Below, in pieces: positions 24,226-32,315 of a DNA stretch of 64,000 bases. Source of the DNA: Fredinandcohnia onubensis (GTDB lineage Bacteria; Bacillota; Bacilli; Bacillales; Bacillaceae_L); the NCBI RefSeq assembly GCF_002734285.1, contig NZ_NSEA01000005.1, forward strand, positions 124,001 to 188,000, given 5' to 3'. The first letter of the stretch is position 1; the number at the start of each line of letters is the position of its first letter. The notes under the pieces were generated by a model. The model had not been told where the DNA came from. It worked only from the letters and a program-made list of their open reading frames with translations, and searched no databases. Made by a program: the position numbers and the translations under genes.

Positions 24226-24930
24226 ATGCAAAAACAACGTATTTTAATTGTGGAAGATGAAGAGAAAATTGCAAGGGTATTGGAGCTGGAATTGACATAT
24301 GAAGGCTATGAAACTGGAAAAGCCTTCGATGGTAGTACGGGGTTACAACTGTTTCTAGAAGAACAATGGGATTTGGTTCTACTAGATATCATGCTACCGG
24401 GCATTAGCGGAATCGAGGTGCTTAGACGCATTCGTGCTGCAAACTCAGGTACACCGGTAATTCTTTTAACTGCAAAAGACTCCGTAGAAGACAAGGTGTC
24501 TGGGCTTGATTTGGGAGCGAATGATTATGTAACAAAGCCTTTTCAAATAGAAGAACTGCTTGCGCGTATTCGAGTAGCACTGCGAAGTAATCCTAGTCAT
24601 TCAACTTCCGGACAAGAACAAACGGATGACTGGTTAAGTGTGGGGGACCTAAAGCTTAATGAAGGAACTCATGAAGTCATTCGTAAAGACGATACAATTG
24701 AACTAACACCAAGAGAATTTGATTTGCTCGCTTATTTAATGAAACACCCAAAACAGGTGTTAAATCGAGAGCAACTTTTAAATGCGGTATGGGGCTATGA
24801 CTATTACGGGGATACAAATATAGTCGATGTGTATATCCGTTATTTACGAAATAAAATGGATAAGCCATATGACGAGCCTTTAATTCACACTGTACGTGGC
24901 GTCGGCTATGTGATGAAGGAATCGAAATGA
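24226..24930 (+). CDS. OmpR-family response regulator (YkoG-like)
   Basis: A 234-residue response regulator. The receiver domain holds VEDEEK at residues 8-13, the phosphoacceptor Asp in LVLLDIMLP near 53, and the conserved Thr and Lys (LTAKD, VTKPF) near 81 and 103. A winged-helix OmpR-type output domain follows from about 130, ending VRGVGYVMKE. It overlaps the kinase gene by 4 bases. The set regulator, kinase, PepSY, PepSY parallels B. subtilis ykoG-ykoH-ykoI-ykoJ, so I name it by that likeness. The likely targets carry a TTCTCAT direct repeat (see 26276 and 27103). Confidence 0.88.
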   Translation: MQKQRILIVEDEEKIARVLELELTYEGYETGKAFDGSTGLQLFLEEQWDLVLLDIMLPGISGIEVLRRIRAANSGTPVILLTAKDSVEDKVSGLDLGANDYVTKPFQIEELLARIRVALRSNPSHSTSGQEQTDDWLSVGDLKLNEGTHEVIRKDDTIELTPREFDLLAYLMKHPKQVLNREQLLNAVWGYDYYGDTNIVDVYIRYLRNKMDKPYDEPLIHTVRGVGYVMKESK

Positions 24931-26285
24931 AACTAAGGACAAAGATCAATTTATTCACGGCTGTTTTGTTTATCATTTTGTTAATCTTAATTAATGTTGC
25001 CTCTTTTTTTACGTTTAGGCATATGATGTTCCAAAATGAATTAGAGCGAACACATGCCCAAACGGTACGAGCATTAAACGGGATATCCGAATCGGTTAAT
25101 ACAATCCCTGTACAGACCTTGCTTACTACATATATGCCGATTAATGGAATGCTTCGAGTATTGCATTCGGATGGCAAGGTCGGCCCAAGAGCATATGTGC
25201 CAGAGCAGAAAGTGTTAAAGGATTTTCCAACTTCCCATCCAAAGTCAGAGCGTAAACAAGTTGTTGATTATGATGGAAGACCATACGCATTTACTTCATT
25301 GCCAATCATTTGGCAAAATGGTGAAGTAGCAGAGCTTCAGATGGTGGAAGATTTATCACAGACAGCCGCCAACTTGAAAACATTAAGTCTTGTATTACTT
25401 GCAGTAACTCTGATTGCAACCATTCCCGTTATCGTTTCAACTAGGGTATTGAGTAATGTAATTACAAAGCCAATTACCGCGATGATTCAAACGATGCGAG
25501 AAATTCGAAAAAGTGGTCAATATAAAAGGATTGAATTAACAAACGAATCAAACGATGAATTGCATGAAATGGGTCAAACCTTTAATGAAATGATGGATTT
25601 ATTAGAAGTAAACTATGAAAAACAGGAGATTTTTGTCTCAAATGCGTCTCATGAGTTGAAAACACCATTAACCGTTATTGACTCATACTCAAGCCTTTTA
25701 AAGCGAAGGGGACAGACAGACCCAAAGCTTTTTCAAGAAGCAGTGGATGCGATACAATCCGAAGCCATTCATATGAGGGAATTAACTCAGCAGCTGCTAT
25801 TAATGGCAAAACATGATGAGCAATGGAAACTTCAGATGGAAAGCATTCCTCTACTGCAGCTAGTTGACGAATCGGTTACTTCTTTCCGAGAGGGCTACAA
25901 ACGCGATATTTCAATCTTTGTGGAAGAAGAATCTATTGTGAAAACAGATAAGCAAAAACTAAAACAAGTTTTTTATATTTTAATGGAGAATGCTCTAAAA
26001 TACAGCGAAAAACCTGTGATTGTAGTGATTGGTAAGGAACGGAATCAATCAAGCATTAAAATTATAGACCAAGGGATTGGGATTCCGTCACAGGATGTTG
26101 GAAAAGTGTTTGATCGTTTTTACCGTGTTGATAAAGCTAGAGCGAGAAAAACAGGGGGCTATGGTCTAGGACTTTCACTAGCAAAGGAATTGGCAGATGC
26201 AATCGGGGCAAAACTCGTTCTCGAAAGTGTTGAAGGGGAAGGCACAACAGCCAATATTCTGCTATCCAATGAGGATTCTCATTAA
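24927..26285 (+). CDS. Sensor histidine kinase (YkoH-like)
   Basis: A 452-residue membrane kinase. Two transmembrane helices (about residues 8-30 and 150-172) flank an extracellular sensor region, followed by a HAMP linker, the HisKA box with NASHELKTPLTVI near residue 238, and an ATPase domain with NALKYS, DQGIGIP and GGYGLGLSLAK motifs. It is coupled to the response regulator gene by a 4-base overlap. Two PepSY proteins encoded next are probably exported or membrane-anchored and may modulate or be controlled by this kinase (inference from context). Confidence 0.9.
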   Translation: MKLRTKINLFTAVLFIILLILINVASFFTFRHMMFQNELERTHAQTVRALNGISESVNTIPVQTLLTTYMPINGMLRVLHSDGKVGPRAYVPEQKVLKDFPTSHPKSERKQVVDYDGRPYAFTSLPIIWQNGEVAELQMVEDLSQTAANLKTLSLVLLAVTLIATIPVIVSTRVLSNVITKPITAMIQTMREIRKSGQYKRIELTNESNDELHEMGQTFNEMMDLLEVNYEKQEIFVSNASHELKTPLTVIDSYSSLLKRRGQTDPKLFQEAVDAIQSEAIHMRELTQQLLLMAKHDEQWKLQMESIPLLQLVDESVTSFREGYKRDISIFVEEESIVKTDKQKLKQVFYILMENALKYSEKPVIVVIGKERNQSSIKIIDQGIGIPSQDVGKVFDRFYRVDKARARKTGGYGLGLSLAKELADAIGAKLVLESVEGEGTTANILLSNEDSH

Positions 26286-26293
26286 TTTCTCAT
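26276..26293 (+). promoter_or_regulatory. TTCTCAT direct repeat before first PepSY gene
   Basis: TTCTCAT at 26276-26282 and again at 26287-26293, an 11-base period, overlapping the kinase stop codon. A TATTAT/TATAGT hexamer follows at 26304-26312. The same motif and period occur before the second PepSY gene. Eleven-base direct repeats are typical of OmpR-family regulator sites. Confidence 0.6.
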
Positions 26294-26342
26294 AAAATGC
26301 GGGTATTATAGTAGATAAAACGAAATCAATGGAGTGATTGCA

Positions 26343-27092
26343 ATGAAAAAAGGAACACTTCCTAAAAGTCTACTGGCTGTAGCAGGTATTTTAATTGCAA
26401 CTTTTGTGATCTGGCAGCTAACAAAGACCTTTACATCTGCAGAACCTTTAACTGAAAAGGATGCCACCCGCCTTGTGGAAAAGATGTATAGCGGTGAAAA
26501 CACAGAAGTGAGCCGAGAAGGTGACGTTTATAAAATTAAATTTGAAATAGAATCTGGTATTTATGAAATAGACGTTAATCGGAAATCGGGTGACGTTACT
26601 AACCTCACTCAAATTTCACATGAACCTCGGGAAAAAACAGAGACTGAGATTCGAGAGATATTAGCCAAAGAGAAGGCCGGAGAAATTAAAACGATTGAAA
26701 AGAAGAATGAACAAGATAAGGCCTATTATTATGCAACTGTCACAAAAGGCGAAACAGAAGCAACTTATAAATTAGAAACAAAAACAGGTAAGATCGTGGA
26801 TGTTGTAGAAAATAAGCAGCAACCGCAGAATCCACCAGAAACTACGCCAAATACACCAGATAAACCAAATACACAAGAGCCACCAATAAAGACAGCACAA
26901 CGTATTACTGAGCAACAGGCAATTGAGCTTGCTCTTAAAGTTGTAAATGGTGCTGTGGATGATGTTGAACTAGAAGAAGAAGCGGGCCAGCTCCACTACT
27001 TTATTGAAATCGAAGATGCCCAAGAAGAAGAATTCACCGTACAGGTTCATGCAATCTCCGGTGAAGTCAAAGCGATTGTGTCAGAGGATTAA
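26343..27092 (+). CDS. PepSY-domain membrane-anchored protein (YkoI-like)
   Basis: About 249 residues. An N-terminal transmembrane helix (residues 6-24) is followed by three PepSY-like repeats; the last one (ITEQQAIELALKVVNGAVDD, then EFTVQVHAISGEVKAI) is clearest and lies after a Pro/Thr/Asn-rich linker near residue 170. The bulk would be extracytoplasmic. PepSY domains occur in peptidase propeptides and in proteins that modulate proteases or sensor kinases. ATG at 26343 is 8 bases after GGAG. It is likely controlled by the adjacent two-component system through the direct repeat at 26276. Confidence 0.8.
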   Translation: MKKGTLPKSLLAVAGILIATFVIWQLTKTFTSAEPLTEKDATRLVEKMYSGENTEVSREGDVYKIKFEIESGIYEIDVNRKSGDVTNLTQISHEPREKTETEIREILAKEKAGEIKTIEKKNEQDKAYYYATVTKGETEATYKLETKTGKIVDVVENKQQPQNPPETTPNTPDKPNTQEPPIKTAQRITEQQAIELALKVVNGAVDDVELEEEAGQLHYFIEIEDAQEEEFTVQVHAISGEVKAIVSED

Positions 27093-27102
27093 TTCTTAGA
27101 AA

Positions 27103-27131
27103 CTCTCACATATTTCTCATCAATTTCTCAT
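27103..27131 (+). promoter_or_regulatory. TTCTCAT repeat array before second PepSY gene
   Basis: TTCTCAT at 27114-27120 and 27125-27131, with a degenerate third copy (CTCTCAC) at 27103-27109, all in an 11-base register. The spacer sequence between the two perfect copies also agrees with that at 26283-26286 (CAA versus TAA, then T). TATGAT at 27164-27169 is a possible -10. Confidence 0.6.
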
Positions 27132-27200
27132 TTTATTATCTGAGTTTCCTCATTTTCATTGTCTATGATGAAGATAGTTCAAATAAAGGAGGAAACAAAA

Positions 27201-27755
27201 ATGAAGAAAAAACTTGTGGTATTAGGAATTATTGGTGCAGTTGTATTAGGAGGAGCAGTTGGAGTCGGTGCATTTGCAAAGGAAGCTGAGGTTCCATCTA
27301 AACAAGCTGAAGAAATTGCGTTGCAAGAAGTAAAAGGAGCACATGTTGAGAAAGTTGAGCTAGAGCGCGAGAATGGAGAGCTTGTTTATGAAGTTGAGCT
27401 TGAGGGCACATATGATGACGATGTAGAGGTAGTAGTCAATGCAACCACTGGTAAAGTAGTGAGAGTAGATGATGATCGCGATGATGACGATGACGATCGA
27501 GTTACTTCTCAACAATCCGTTTCATCAGTAAAGATTTCTAAAGAACAAGCGATTTCGATTGCAACAAAAGATACACCAGGTAAAATTGTAGAAATCGAGT
27601 TAGATGATGATAACCATTATGAAATTGAAATGATATATGAAGGAAAAGAAGTCGAAATGGAAATTTCTGCAGTAGACGGAACGATTTTAAAAAAGGAAAT
27701 AGATGACCTTGACGACAATGACCACGACAACGATGATGACGATGACAAAAACTAA
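27201..27755 (+). CDS. Secreted or anchored PepSY protein with acidic tail (YkoJ-like)
   Basis: About 184 residues. A signal peptide or anchor (residues 4-24, GAVVLGGAVGVGAFA) precedes two PepSY repeats (about 32-95 and 118-170), separated by an Asp-rich stretch and followed by an Asp-rich tail (runs of DDDDD). The acidic runs could bind divalent cations such as Ca2+. AAAGGAGG stands 8 bases before ATG 27201; upstream in-frame ATGs have no site. It shares a regulatory motif with the preceding PepSY gene but has its own leader. Confidence 0.8.
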   Translation: MKKKLVVLGIIGAVVLGGAVGVGAFAKEAEVPSKQAEEIALQEVKGAHVEKVELERENGELVYEVELEGTYDDDVEVVVNATTGKVVRVDDDRDDDDDDRVTSQQSVSSVKISKEQAISIATKDTPGKIVEIELDDDNHYEIEMIYEGKEVEMEISAVDGTILKKEIDDLDDNDHDNDDDDDKN

Positions 27756-27769
27756 TATTAAAAACAAAT

Positions 27770-27799
27770 GAGGCCAGGACGATCCTGACCTCTTTTTTT
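27770..27799. terminator. Terminator between convergent genes
   Basis: GAGG-CCAGGA and its complement (27770-27779 with 27783-27792, one mismatch) over a 3-base loop, followed by seven Ts; may also serve the opposing serine hydrolase gene. Confidence 0.8.
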
Positions 27800-27801
27800 C
27801 A

Positions 27802-28827
27802 TTACACATTTTCCTCAAAAACATCCGTTACATCATGTGGACCGTACGATTGATTTGATGGGATGACTAACGTGATGCCTGCAGCAGGGTAATAAGAAGA
27901 AGCGAAGCTCACTCCAGGATCATACCCCATCACATGATATTTATAAATCTCAGAATCTCTTTTAGAAATCCATACTCCATAGCCATAAAACTCGTCGTCC
28001 TCAGCATGTACGTGAGGTTTTAAAAGCAGGTTAGTTGTTTCCTTGCTTACCAATTTATAGCCCAAGAGAGCATCCCATAATTTTATCATGTCAGGTGCAG
28101 TGACAAATGCTCCACCATCTGATCCGCCCTTAATCGGAATGGAGTACATATTTGTTCGCCATGTTCCATCTTCTTCGTTATCGATATACCCAATTGCCGT
28201 ATTATTTGGAAGATTATCGAGAGGAAAATATCCTGAGTCTACCATTCCAGATGGTTTAAAAATATTTTCAATCACATAATCTGTAAATGATTTACCCGTT
28301 TTTTGCTCAATGATTAACCCTAATAAAATATAGCCGGCGTTGTTATAGTGAAATCTTTCACCAGGTTCAAACATCATACTGCTATTCTGGAACAAAGGAA
28401 GAAAATCCTTCAGTCCGCGGATTAAGTACATCGGATTTTCCTTCCAAAGTTCCTCAAAATCATCCATAACGGCTTCATCAAAATAATCAGGGACACCGGA
28501 AGTATGAGTTAACAAATGGTCTACGTTTATATTCTCAGCAAAGTAAGGAAATTCAATGTTCAAGCAATCTTTTAATCTTGTATCAAATGTTACTAAACCT
28601 TTTTCAACAAGTTGACATACCGCAATGGCGGTAAAAAGCTTGCAACCAGAGGCGATTCCAAACCTTGTATTGATTTTGTTTTCAAGTTCTTCAGCTCTAT
28701 TTGAATAACCGTACGCTGATTGAATCGTTACTTCATCGTGTTGTTTTGCAAGAACAACTCCTGAAAACTTACTTTGGTTACAAGAGTCATTTATTTTACT
28801 GTTTAAAGTTGAATTTAATGTATGCAT
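27802..28827 (-). CDS. Beta-lactamase-fold serine hydrolase
   Basis: A 341-residue protein of the class C beta-lactamase/esterase family. The catalytic Ser-x-x-Lys is SGCK near residue 55, the Tyr-x-Asn motif is YNNAGY near 146, and a GGSDGGAF stretch near 234 lies where the third motif region is expected. No signal peptide is visible, so it is likely a cytoplasmic esterase or peptidase rather than a secreted antibiotic-resistance enzyme. It stands alone, convergent with the PepSY gene. Substrate unknown. Confidence 0.85.
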   Translation of the reverse strand: MHTLNSTLNSKINDSCNQSKFSGVVLAKQHDEVTIQSAYGYSNRAEELENKINTRFGIASGCKLFTAIAVCQLVEKGLVTFDTRLKDCLNIEFPYFAENINVDHLLTHTSGVPDYFDEAVMDDFEELWKENPMYLIRGLKDFLPLFQNSSMMFEPGERFHYNNAGYILLGLIIEQKTGKSFTDYVIENIFKPSGMVDSGYFPLDNLPNNTAIGYIDNEEDGTWRTNMYSIPIKGGSDGGAFVTAPDMIKLWDALLGYKLVSKETTNLLLKPHVHAEDDEFYGYGVWISKRDSEIYKYHVMGYDPGVSFASSYYPAAGITLVIPSNQSYGPHDVTDVFEENV

Positions 28828-29031
28828 TCATTAACTCCTTATTCGTATTCCAATTGGCTCTTGTGACAAACAACAATTATATTCAGGGACTCTATTAAAT
28901 ACTACCATAAATTTCTAGTTATTTGTCGGAAGAATATACAAAAAGACAGCGTCATTTTTTAAAAAGATGAGTAATATTTATACCTCGAAGTAAAATATAG
29001 TAAGTGGGGATGAGTATAAGGAGGAGAATAC

Positions 29032-29979
29032 ATGACCTATCTATTGCTATTAGTTGGATTTGCATTATTAATAAAAGGTGCGGACTATTTTGTTGAAGGT
29101 TCCTCTAAAATTGCTGGACTTCTTAACGTTCCTCCGATCCTCGTCGGGCTTACCATTGTTGCGTTCGGAACGAGTTCACCAGAAGCAACGGTAAGTATTA
29201 TTGCGGCTATCGAAGGCAATGCCGATGTGGCAGTTGGAAATGTAGTCGGAAGTAATATCTTTAATATCACATTCGTCGTTGGGATAACTGCCATGATTAA
29301 CCCGCTGAAAGTAGAGAATGCTACGATTCGAAAAGAAATTCCATTTACATTTTTGGCTAGTATTGCCCTATTTGTAATGATGGGTGACCTGGCTTTACAA
29401 AATGCAACTGTTAATACCATTTCTCGGACTGAAGGAATCCTCCTCCTCCTCTTTTTTAGTGTATTTTTGTATTATATTATTGAGGTGGCAAGAAATAATC
29501 GTAATTCTGTAGTGGCTGAAACGACAGATAAAAAATGGGGCAAAAATAGTGCTTTCACACTCGGTGGCTTAGCAGCAATCATTTTTGGTGGAGATTTGGT
29601 GGTAGATAACAGCATTAAAATCGCCTACTCCTTTGGAATGAGTGAAACATTAGTGGGCTTAACCATTGTAGCGGTTGGAACTTCCTTGCCAGAACTTGTG
29701 ACATCTGTTACCGCAGCCATTAAGAAACAAAGTGAAATAGCGTTAGGAAACATCGTTGGAAGCAATATCTTTAACATTTTCTTTGTACTCGGTGCTTCTT
29801 CAGTTATTTCACCATTACCGGTCGATGGAAAAATTCTTGTCGATGTCATATTAATGCTTATTTTAACAATCGTCCTATTTGTATTCTCTCGAACAGAATT
29901 CAAAATTGCTAAATCTGAAGGAATTGTCCTTGCCGTTGCATACATCGCCTATATGGTATTTATCATTTTAAGAGGTTAA
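29032..29979 (+). CDS. Calcium/sodium antiporter (CaCA family)
   Basis: A 315-residue membrane protein made of two homologous halves, each with the alpha-repeat signature: GTSSPEATVSIIAAIEGN with VGNVVGSNIFNI near residues 47-80, and GTSLPELVTSVTAA with LGNIVGSNIFNI near 217-250. These acidic and small residues form the cation path. Around ten hydrophobic helices are visible. Members exchange Na+ (or H+, K+) for Ca2+ across the membrane. A good GGAGGAG site precedes the ATG and a terminator follows. Confidence 0.93.
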   Translation: MTYLLLLVGFALLIKGADYFVEGSSKIAGLLNVPPILVGLTIVAFGTSSPEATVSIIAAIEGNADVAVGNVVGSNIFNITFVVGITAMINPLKVENATIRKEIPFTFLASIALFVMMGDLALQNATVNTISRTEGILLLLFFSVFLYYIIEVARNNRNSVVAETTDKKWGKNSAFTLGGLAAIIFGGDLVVDNSIKIAYSFGMSETLVGLTIVAVGTSLPELVTSVTAAIKKQSEIALGNIVGSNIFNIFFVLGASSVISPLPVDGKILVDVILMLILTIVLFVFSRTEFKIAKSEGIVLAVAYIAYMVFIILRG

Positions 29980-29987
29980 AAATAATT

Positions 29988-30012
29988 CACCGCGCAATGC
30001 GGTGTTTTTTTT
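29988..30012 (+). terminator. Terminator after antiporter gene
   Basis: CACCGC and GCGGTG (29988-29993 with 29999-30004) around a five-base loop, followed by eight Ts. Confidence 0.85.
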
Positions 30013-30109
30013 ATTAAAATGTATAGATTATTAGAAGGGAAATATGTAAACTAAAATAATAAAGTAGTTAACAATCTGAACTCATTATTTCCAAACAGGG
30101 GGGATGCTG

Positions 30110-30526
30110 ATGTACAAGCTGAGGGGCCACTATCTTTTTTGCCTATTAGGTTATAGGGGAATGGGTTATTCCAGGGAGTACGTGGAAAATATGACGATTG
30201 TTCACCAGACTCTTAGAAACAACCCAAGGACACTTATTCAAATTGTAAAAGGTCCAGATCATCTATGTGAAAAATACCCGAACACTGGTGAATACCACTG
30301 CCAAAATGCGTCCATCTTCGAAAGGGATGCTATGATTCTAGAAAAAATGAGACTTCGAGTCGGACAAATTTTAAGATGGGAAGACATTGAAACTAGAATC
30401 CAAAAGCATGTCATTCCTTCAGACATTCAAACAGTGTGTGAATCTTGCTCATGGCGCTACTATGGCGTTTGTGAAGAAGGGATAAAAGGAATGATTGAAG
30501 GTAAAGGTCTACGAGAGGTCAAATAA
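30110..30526 (+). CDS. DUF1284 protein
   Basis: A 138-residue protein recognisable as DUF1284 from its opening (MYKLRGHYLFCLLGYRGMGY) and the cysteine-rich end with CESCSWRYYGVCEEG. Conserved Cys residues at several points suggest metal or iron-sulfur binding. ATG at 30110 is 7 bases after AGGGGGG; ATG at 30104 would overlap that site. No function is established. It ends at a bidirectional hairpin shared with the DUF1646 gene. Confidence 0.85.
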   Translation: MYKLRGHYLFCLLGYRGMGYSREYVENMTIVHQTLRNNPRTLIQIVKGPDHLCEKYPNTGEYHCQNASIFERDAMILEKMRLRVGQILRWEDIETRIQKHVIPSDIQTVCESCSWRYYGVCEEGIKGMIEGKGLREVK

Positions 30527-30533
30527 AGCAACA

Positions 30534-30559
30534 AAAAAATGCCTAATAAGGCATTTTTT
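30534..30559. terminator. Bidirectional terminator
   Basis: A perfect 10-bp stem, 30534-30543 with 30550-30559, flanked by A and T runs; serves the DUF1284 and DUF1646 genes, which converge here. Confidence 0.85.
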
Positions 30560-31574
30560 AGATTAAGTAAATAATTAAGAAATATCCCATCATAATGCAA
30601 AGCCCCATTGGCACTCCGAACTTTGCCCACTCCTTACTTGTAATTTCTAATTTCCCTGCTGCGATAATATTAGGGATATTCCCAGGAATAAGCATTCCAC
30701 CACTTATCAATAATCCTAGAAGTATCGATTGAATCGTAAAATGGTCCATCGCTGGACTGATTTCGGCGGCTGCTAGAGTAGCATTATCAAGAATGGCGGA
30801 AATCATATTTAGCCAGTAAAGAAGTAGCGGGTCAAGCCCGATGAAATAACGATTGATCATTGGTTCAAAACCTGCACCTAATAAGGTTAGCCCCATGACG
30901 AAAAAATAGATCTTTAACGCTCGTACAAGAATTTCCTCGTATGTTTCAAGATTTGATTCCTTTCCAATCGTTGCTTTTTTTCGATTTGGCGGCTCGACAA
31001 CAAGGGTGGCCAATATACCGAAAAGGAGGAGAGCTGCAAATATCTGAGGGCCGATTAGGCTTATTAAAAAGAAAAACTCTTCATTAAGCTTACTAATCGC
31101 AATCGTTGATAAAGGTTCCCCAATGGGTGTTAGCGCCGCGCCCATTCCAATTGAAAAACAGGCAATTATCACGAATCGAATCATAGATGCACGTTCGAGT
31201 TTAAGTGAAGAGGCAACCAAAACAAGTACAAGTGCTGCGATGATGGCCGTTATGATACTTGAAATGAGCCCTAGGATAATGACAACTAATCCAATAAATA
31301 AGCGGAATGGGATTCTTCGGCTCAGTCCAACGATGGATCTTTGTAATGGTGTATGAAACCATTTGAATAGCAAACCAGCTATAAAAACAGCTAAAGTGAT
31401 CTTGATGGGATCAACTGCTGCCCGTATAAAAAGCTGACTGTTAAAAACACCACCGACAACCGCAGCAAGCAGCCCCATTGCAAAAAGAAATAACTCTAGG
31501 TTTTTCTCAACAATCCTGACCGAGAATGGCAAAAATAGAACGAAGATAAGAATTACTAACAGTCCGATAATCAT
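30558..31574 (-). CDS. DUF1646 predicted cation transporter
   Basis: A 338-residue polytopic membrane protein with about ten hydrophobic helices. The pattern GAALTPIGEPLSTIAISKL near residue 153 and GNIPNIIAAGKLEIT near 295 are typical of DUF1646, a family related to the ion transporter superfamily. The helical hairpin segments with Pro and Asn suggest ion-coupled transport. Substrate unknown. It starts at ATG 31574 after GAGGTAATG. Confidence 0.82.
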   Translation of the reverse strand: MIIGLLVILIFVLFLPFSVRIVEKNLELFLFAMGLLAAVVGGVFNSQLFIRAAVDPIKITLAVFIAGLLFKWFHTPLQRSIVGLSRRIPFRLFIGLVVIILGLISSIITAIIAALVLVLVASSLKLERASMIRFVIIACFSIGMGAALTPIGEPLSTIAISKLNEEFFFLISLIGPQIFAALLLFGILATLVVEPPNRKKATIGKESNLETYEEILVRALKIYFFVMGLTLLGAGFEPMINRYFIGLDPLLLYWLNMISAILDNATLAAAEISPAMDHFTIQSILLGLLISGGMLIPGNIPNIIAAGKLEITSKEWAKFGVPMGLCIMMGYFLIIYLI

Positions 31575-31723
31575 TCACATTACCTCAACTTTTCATATTT
31601 TAGTACGCCTAGGAGCAAGTATTATATTCATATGCAAAAATCGGACAAACTTGCTAATCAATTTGTTACTTATTTAATAGTGTTATTTTTGATTTCGAGA
31701 ATAGTGGAAAGAATAATGGACAT

Positions 31724-31750
31724 CTCTCTAGGTTAGAGGGCTGTTTTTTT
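31724..31750 (+). terminator. Orphan terminator upstream of marR
   Basis: CTCTCTA pairs with TAGAGGG (31724-31730 with 31734-31740, one T-G pair), followed by CTG and seven Ts. No supported gene lies just upstream on the plus strand, so it may end an unseen short transcript. Confidence 0.5.
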
Positions 31751-31751
31751 A

Positions 31752-31780
31752 TTGACTTTTTGGATAGTCGGAATTATAGT
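31752..31780 (+). promoter_or_regulatory. Sigma-A promoter of marR-mmpL operon
   Basis: TTGACT (31752-31757) and TATAGT (31775-31780) with a 17-base spacer, each one base off consensus. Start of transcription is expected near 31787, at the edge of the operator at 31789. Confidence 0.75.
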
Positions 31781-31788
31781 TAATCATG

Positions 31789-31815
31789 TTAATAGTTAAA
31801 GTGTTTAACTATTAA
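31789..31815 (+). promoter_or_regulatory. MarR-type operator palindrome
   Basis: TTAATAGTTAAA (31789-31800), a GTG spacer, then the exact complement (31804-31815). Twelve-base half-sites in a perfect inverted repeat covering the transcription start are typical of a MarR repressor acting on its own operon. Confidence 0.8.
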
Positions 31816-31851
31816 ATGATTGAATCTTATTTTGTGAGGTGACAGTGAAAT

Positions 31852-32313
31852 ATGGCTAAAACAAATATTAAGGAATTGGTTGATTTATATGTTGATGTTT
31901 CGTTTTCAGTGAATACCATTGCGGATTCGCTTGTGAAGGAACAGCTCGGAACCGAACTTACCAATGAACAGCATTATACACTTCGCTACATAAATAAAGT
32001 AGGTTCGTGTACATCAACCGAACTTGCAGAGGTTTTTGAAGTGAAAAAAAGTGCAATTACTGCCATCATAAATCGCCTTTTTGAGAAAGGGTTAATTGAT
32101 AGAACACGCGACGAGAATGATCGACGACTTGTCTATCTAACTTTGTCAGACAGAGGGGAGAAACTGTTTTTAAAGACAGAGGAGCGAGTTAATAACCTTG
32201 TCGAGTCTATTATTGGTGAATTTTCTGAAGAAGAAATCGTTCAATTCTTAAAAACGTATGAAAAGCTTAATGGAATCCTTCAAAAGATAAAACAGAACAA
32301 GGTGGTGGAATAA
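31852..32313 (+). CDS. MarR-family regulator (YdgG-like)
   Basis: A 153-residue winged helix-turn-helix protein of the MarR family. The recognition region is FEVKKSAITAIINRLFEKGLI (about 62-82, shown in part) followed by the wing sequence DENDRRLVYLTLSDRG. It precedes an MMPL exporter gene by two bases, the arrangement of B. subtilis ydgG-ydgH. It most likely represses its own operon through the palindrome at 31789 and is released by a ligand exported by the partner. Confidence 0.9.
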   Translation: MAKTNIKELVDLYVDVSFSVNTIADSLVKEQLGTELTNEQHYTLRYINKVGSCTSTELAEVFEVKKSAITAIINRLFEKGLIDRTRDENDRRLVYLTLSDRGEKLFLKTEERVNNLVESIIGEFSEEEIVQFLKTYEKLNGILQKIKQNKVVE

Positions 32314-32315
32314 GT

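Noticed and set aside
27460-27750. GAC/GAT runs as tandem repeats
   Set aside because: They encode Asp-rich stretches of the PepSY protein and are not a DNA-level repeat of fixed period.
31632-31736. 34-codon frame (MQKSDKLANQF) ending in the orphan terminator
   Set aside because: The nearest AGGAG is about 16 bases before the ATG, too far for normal initiation, and no other support exists. Kept only as part of a finding.
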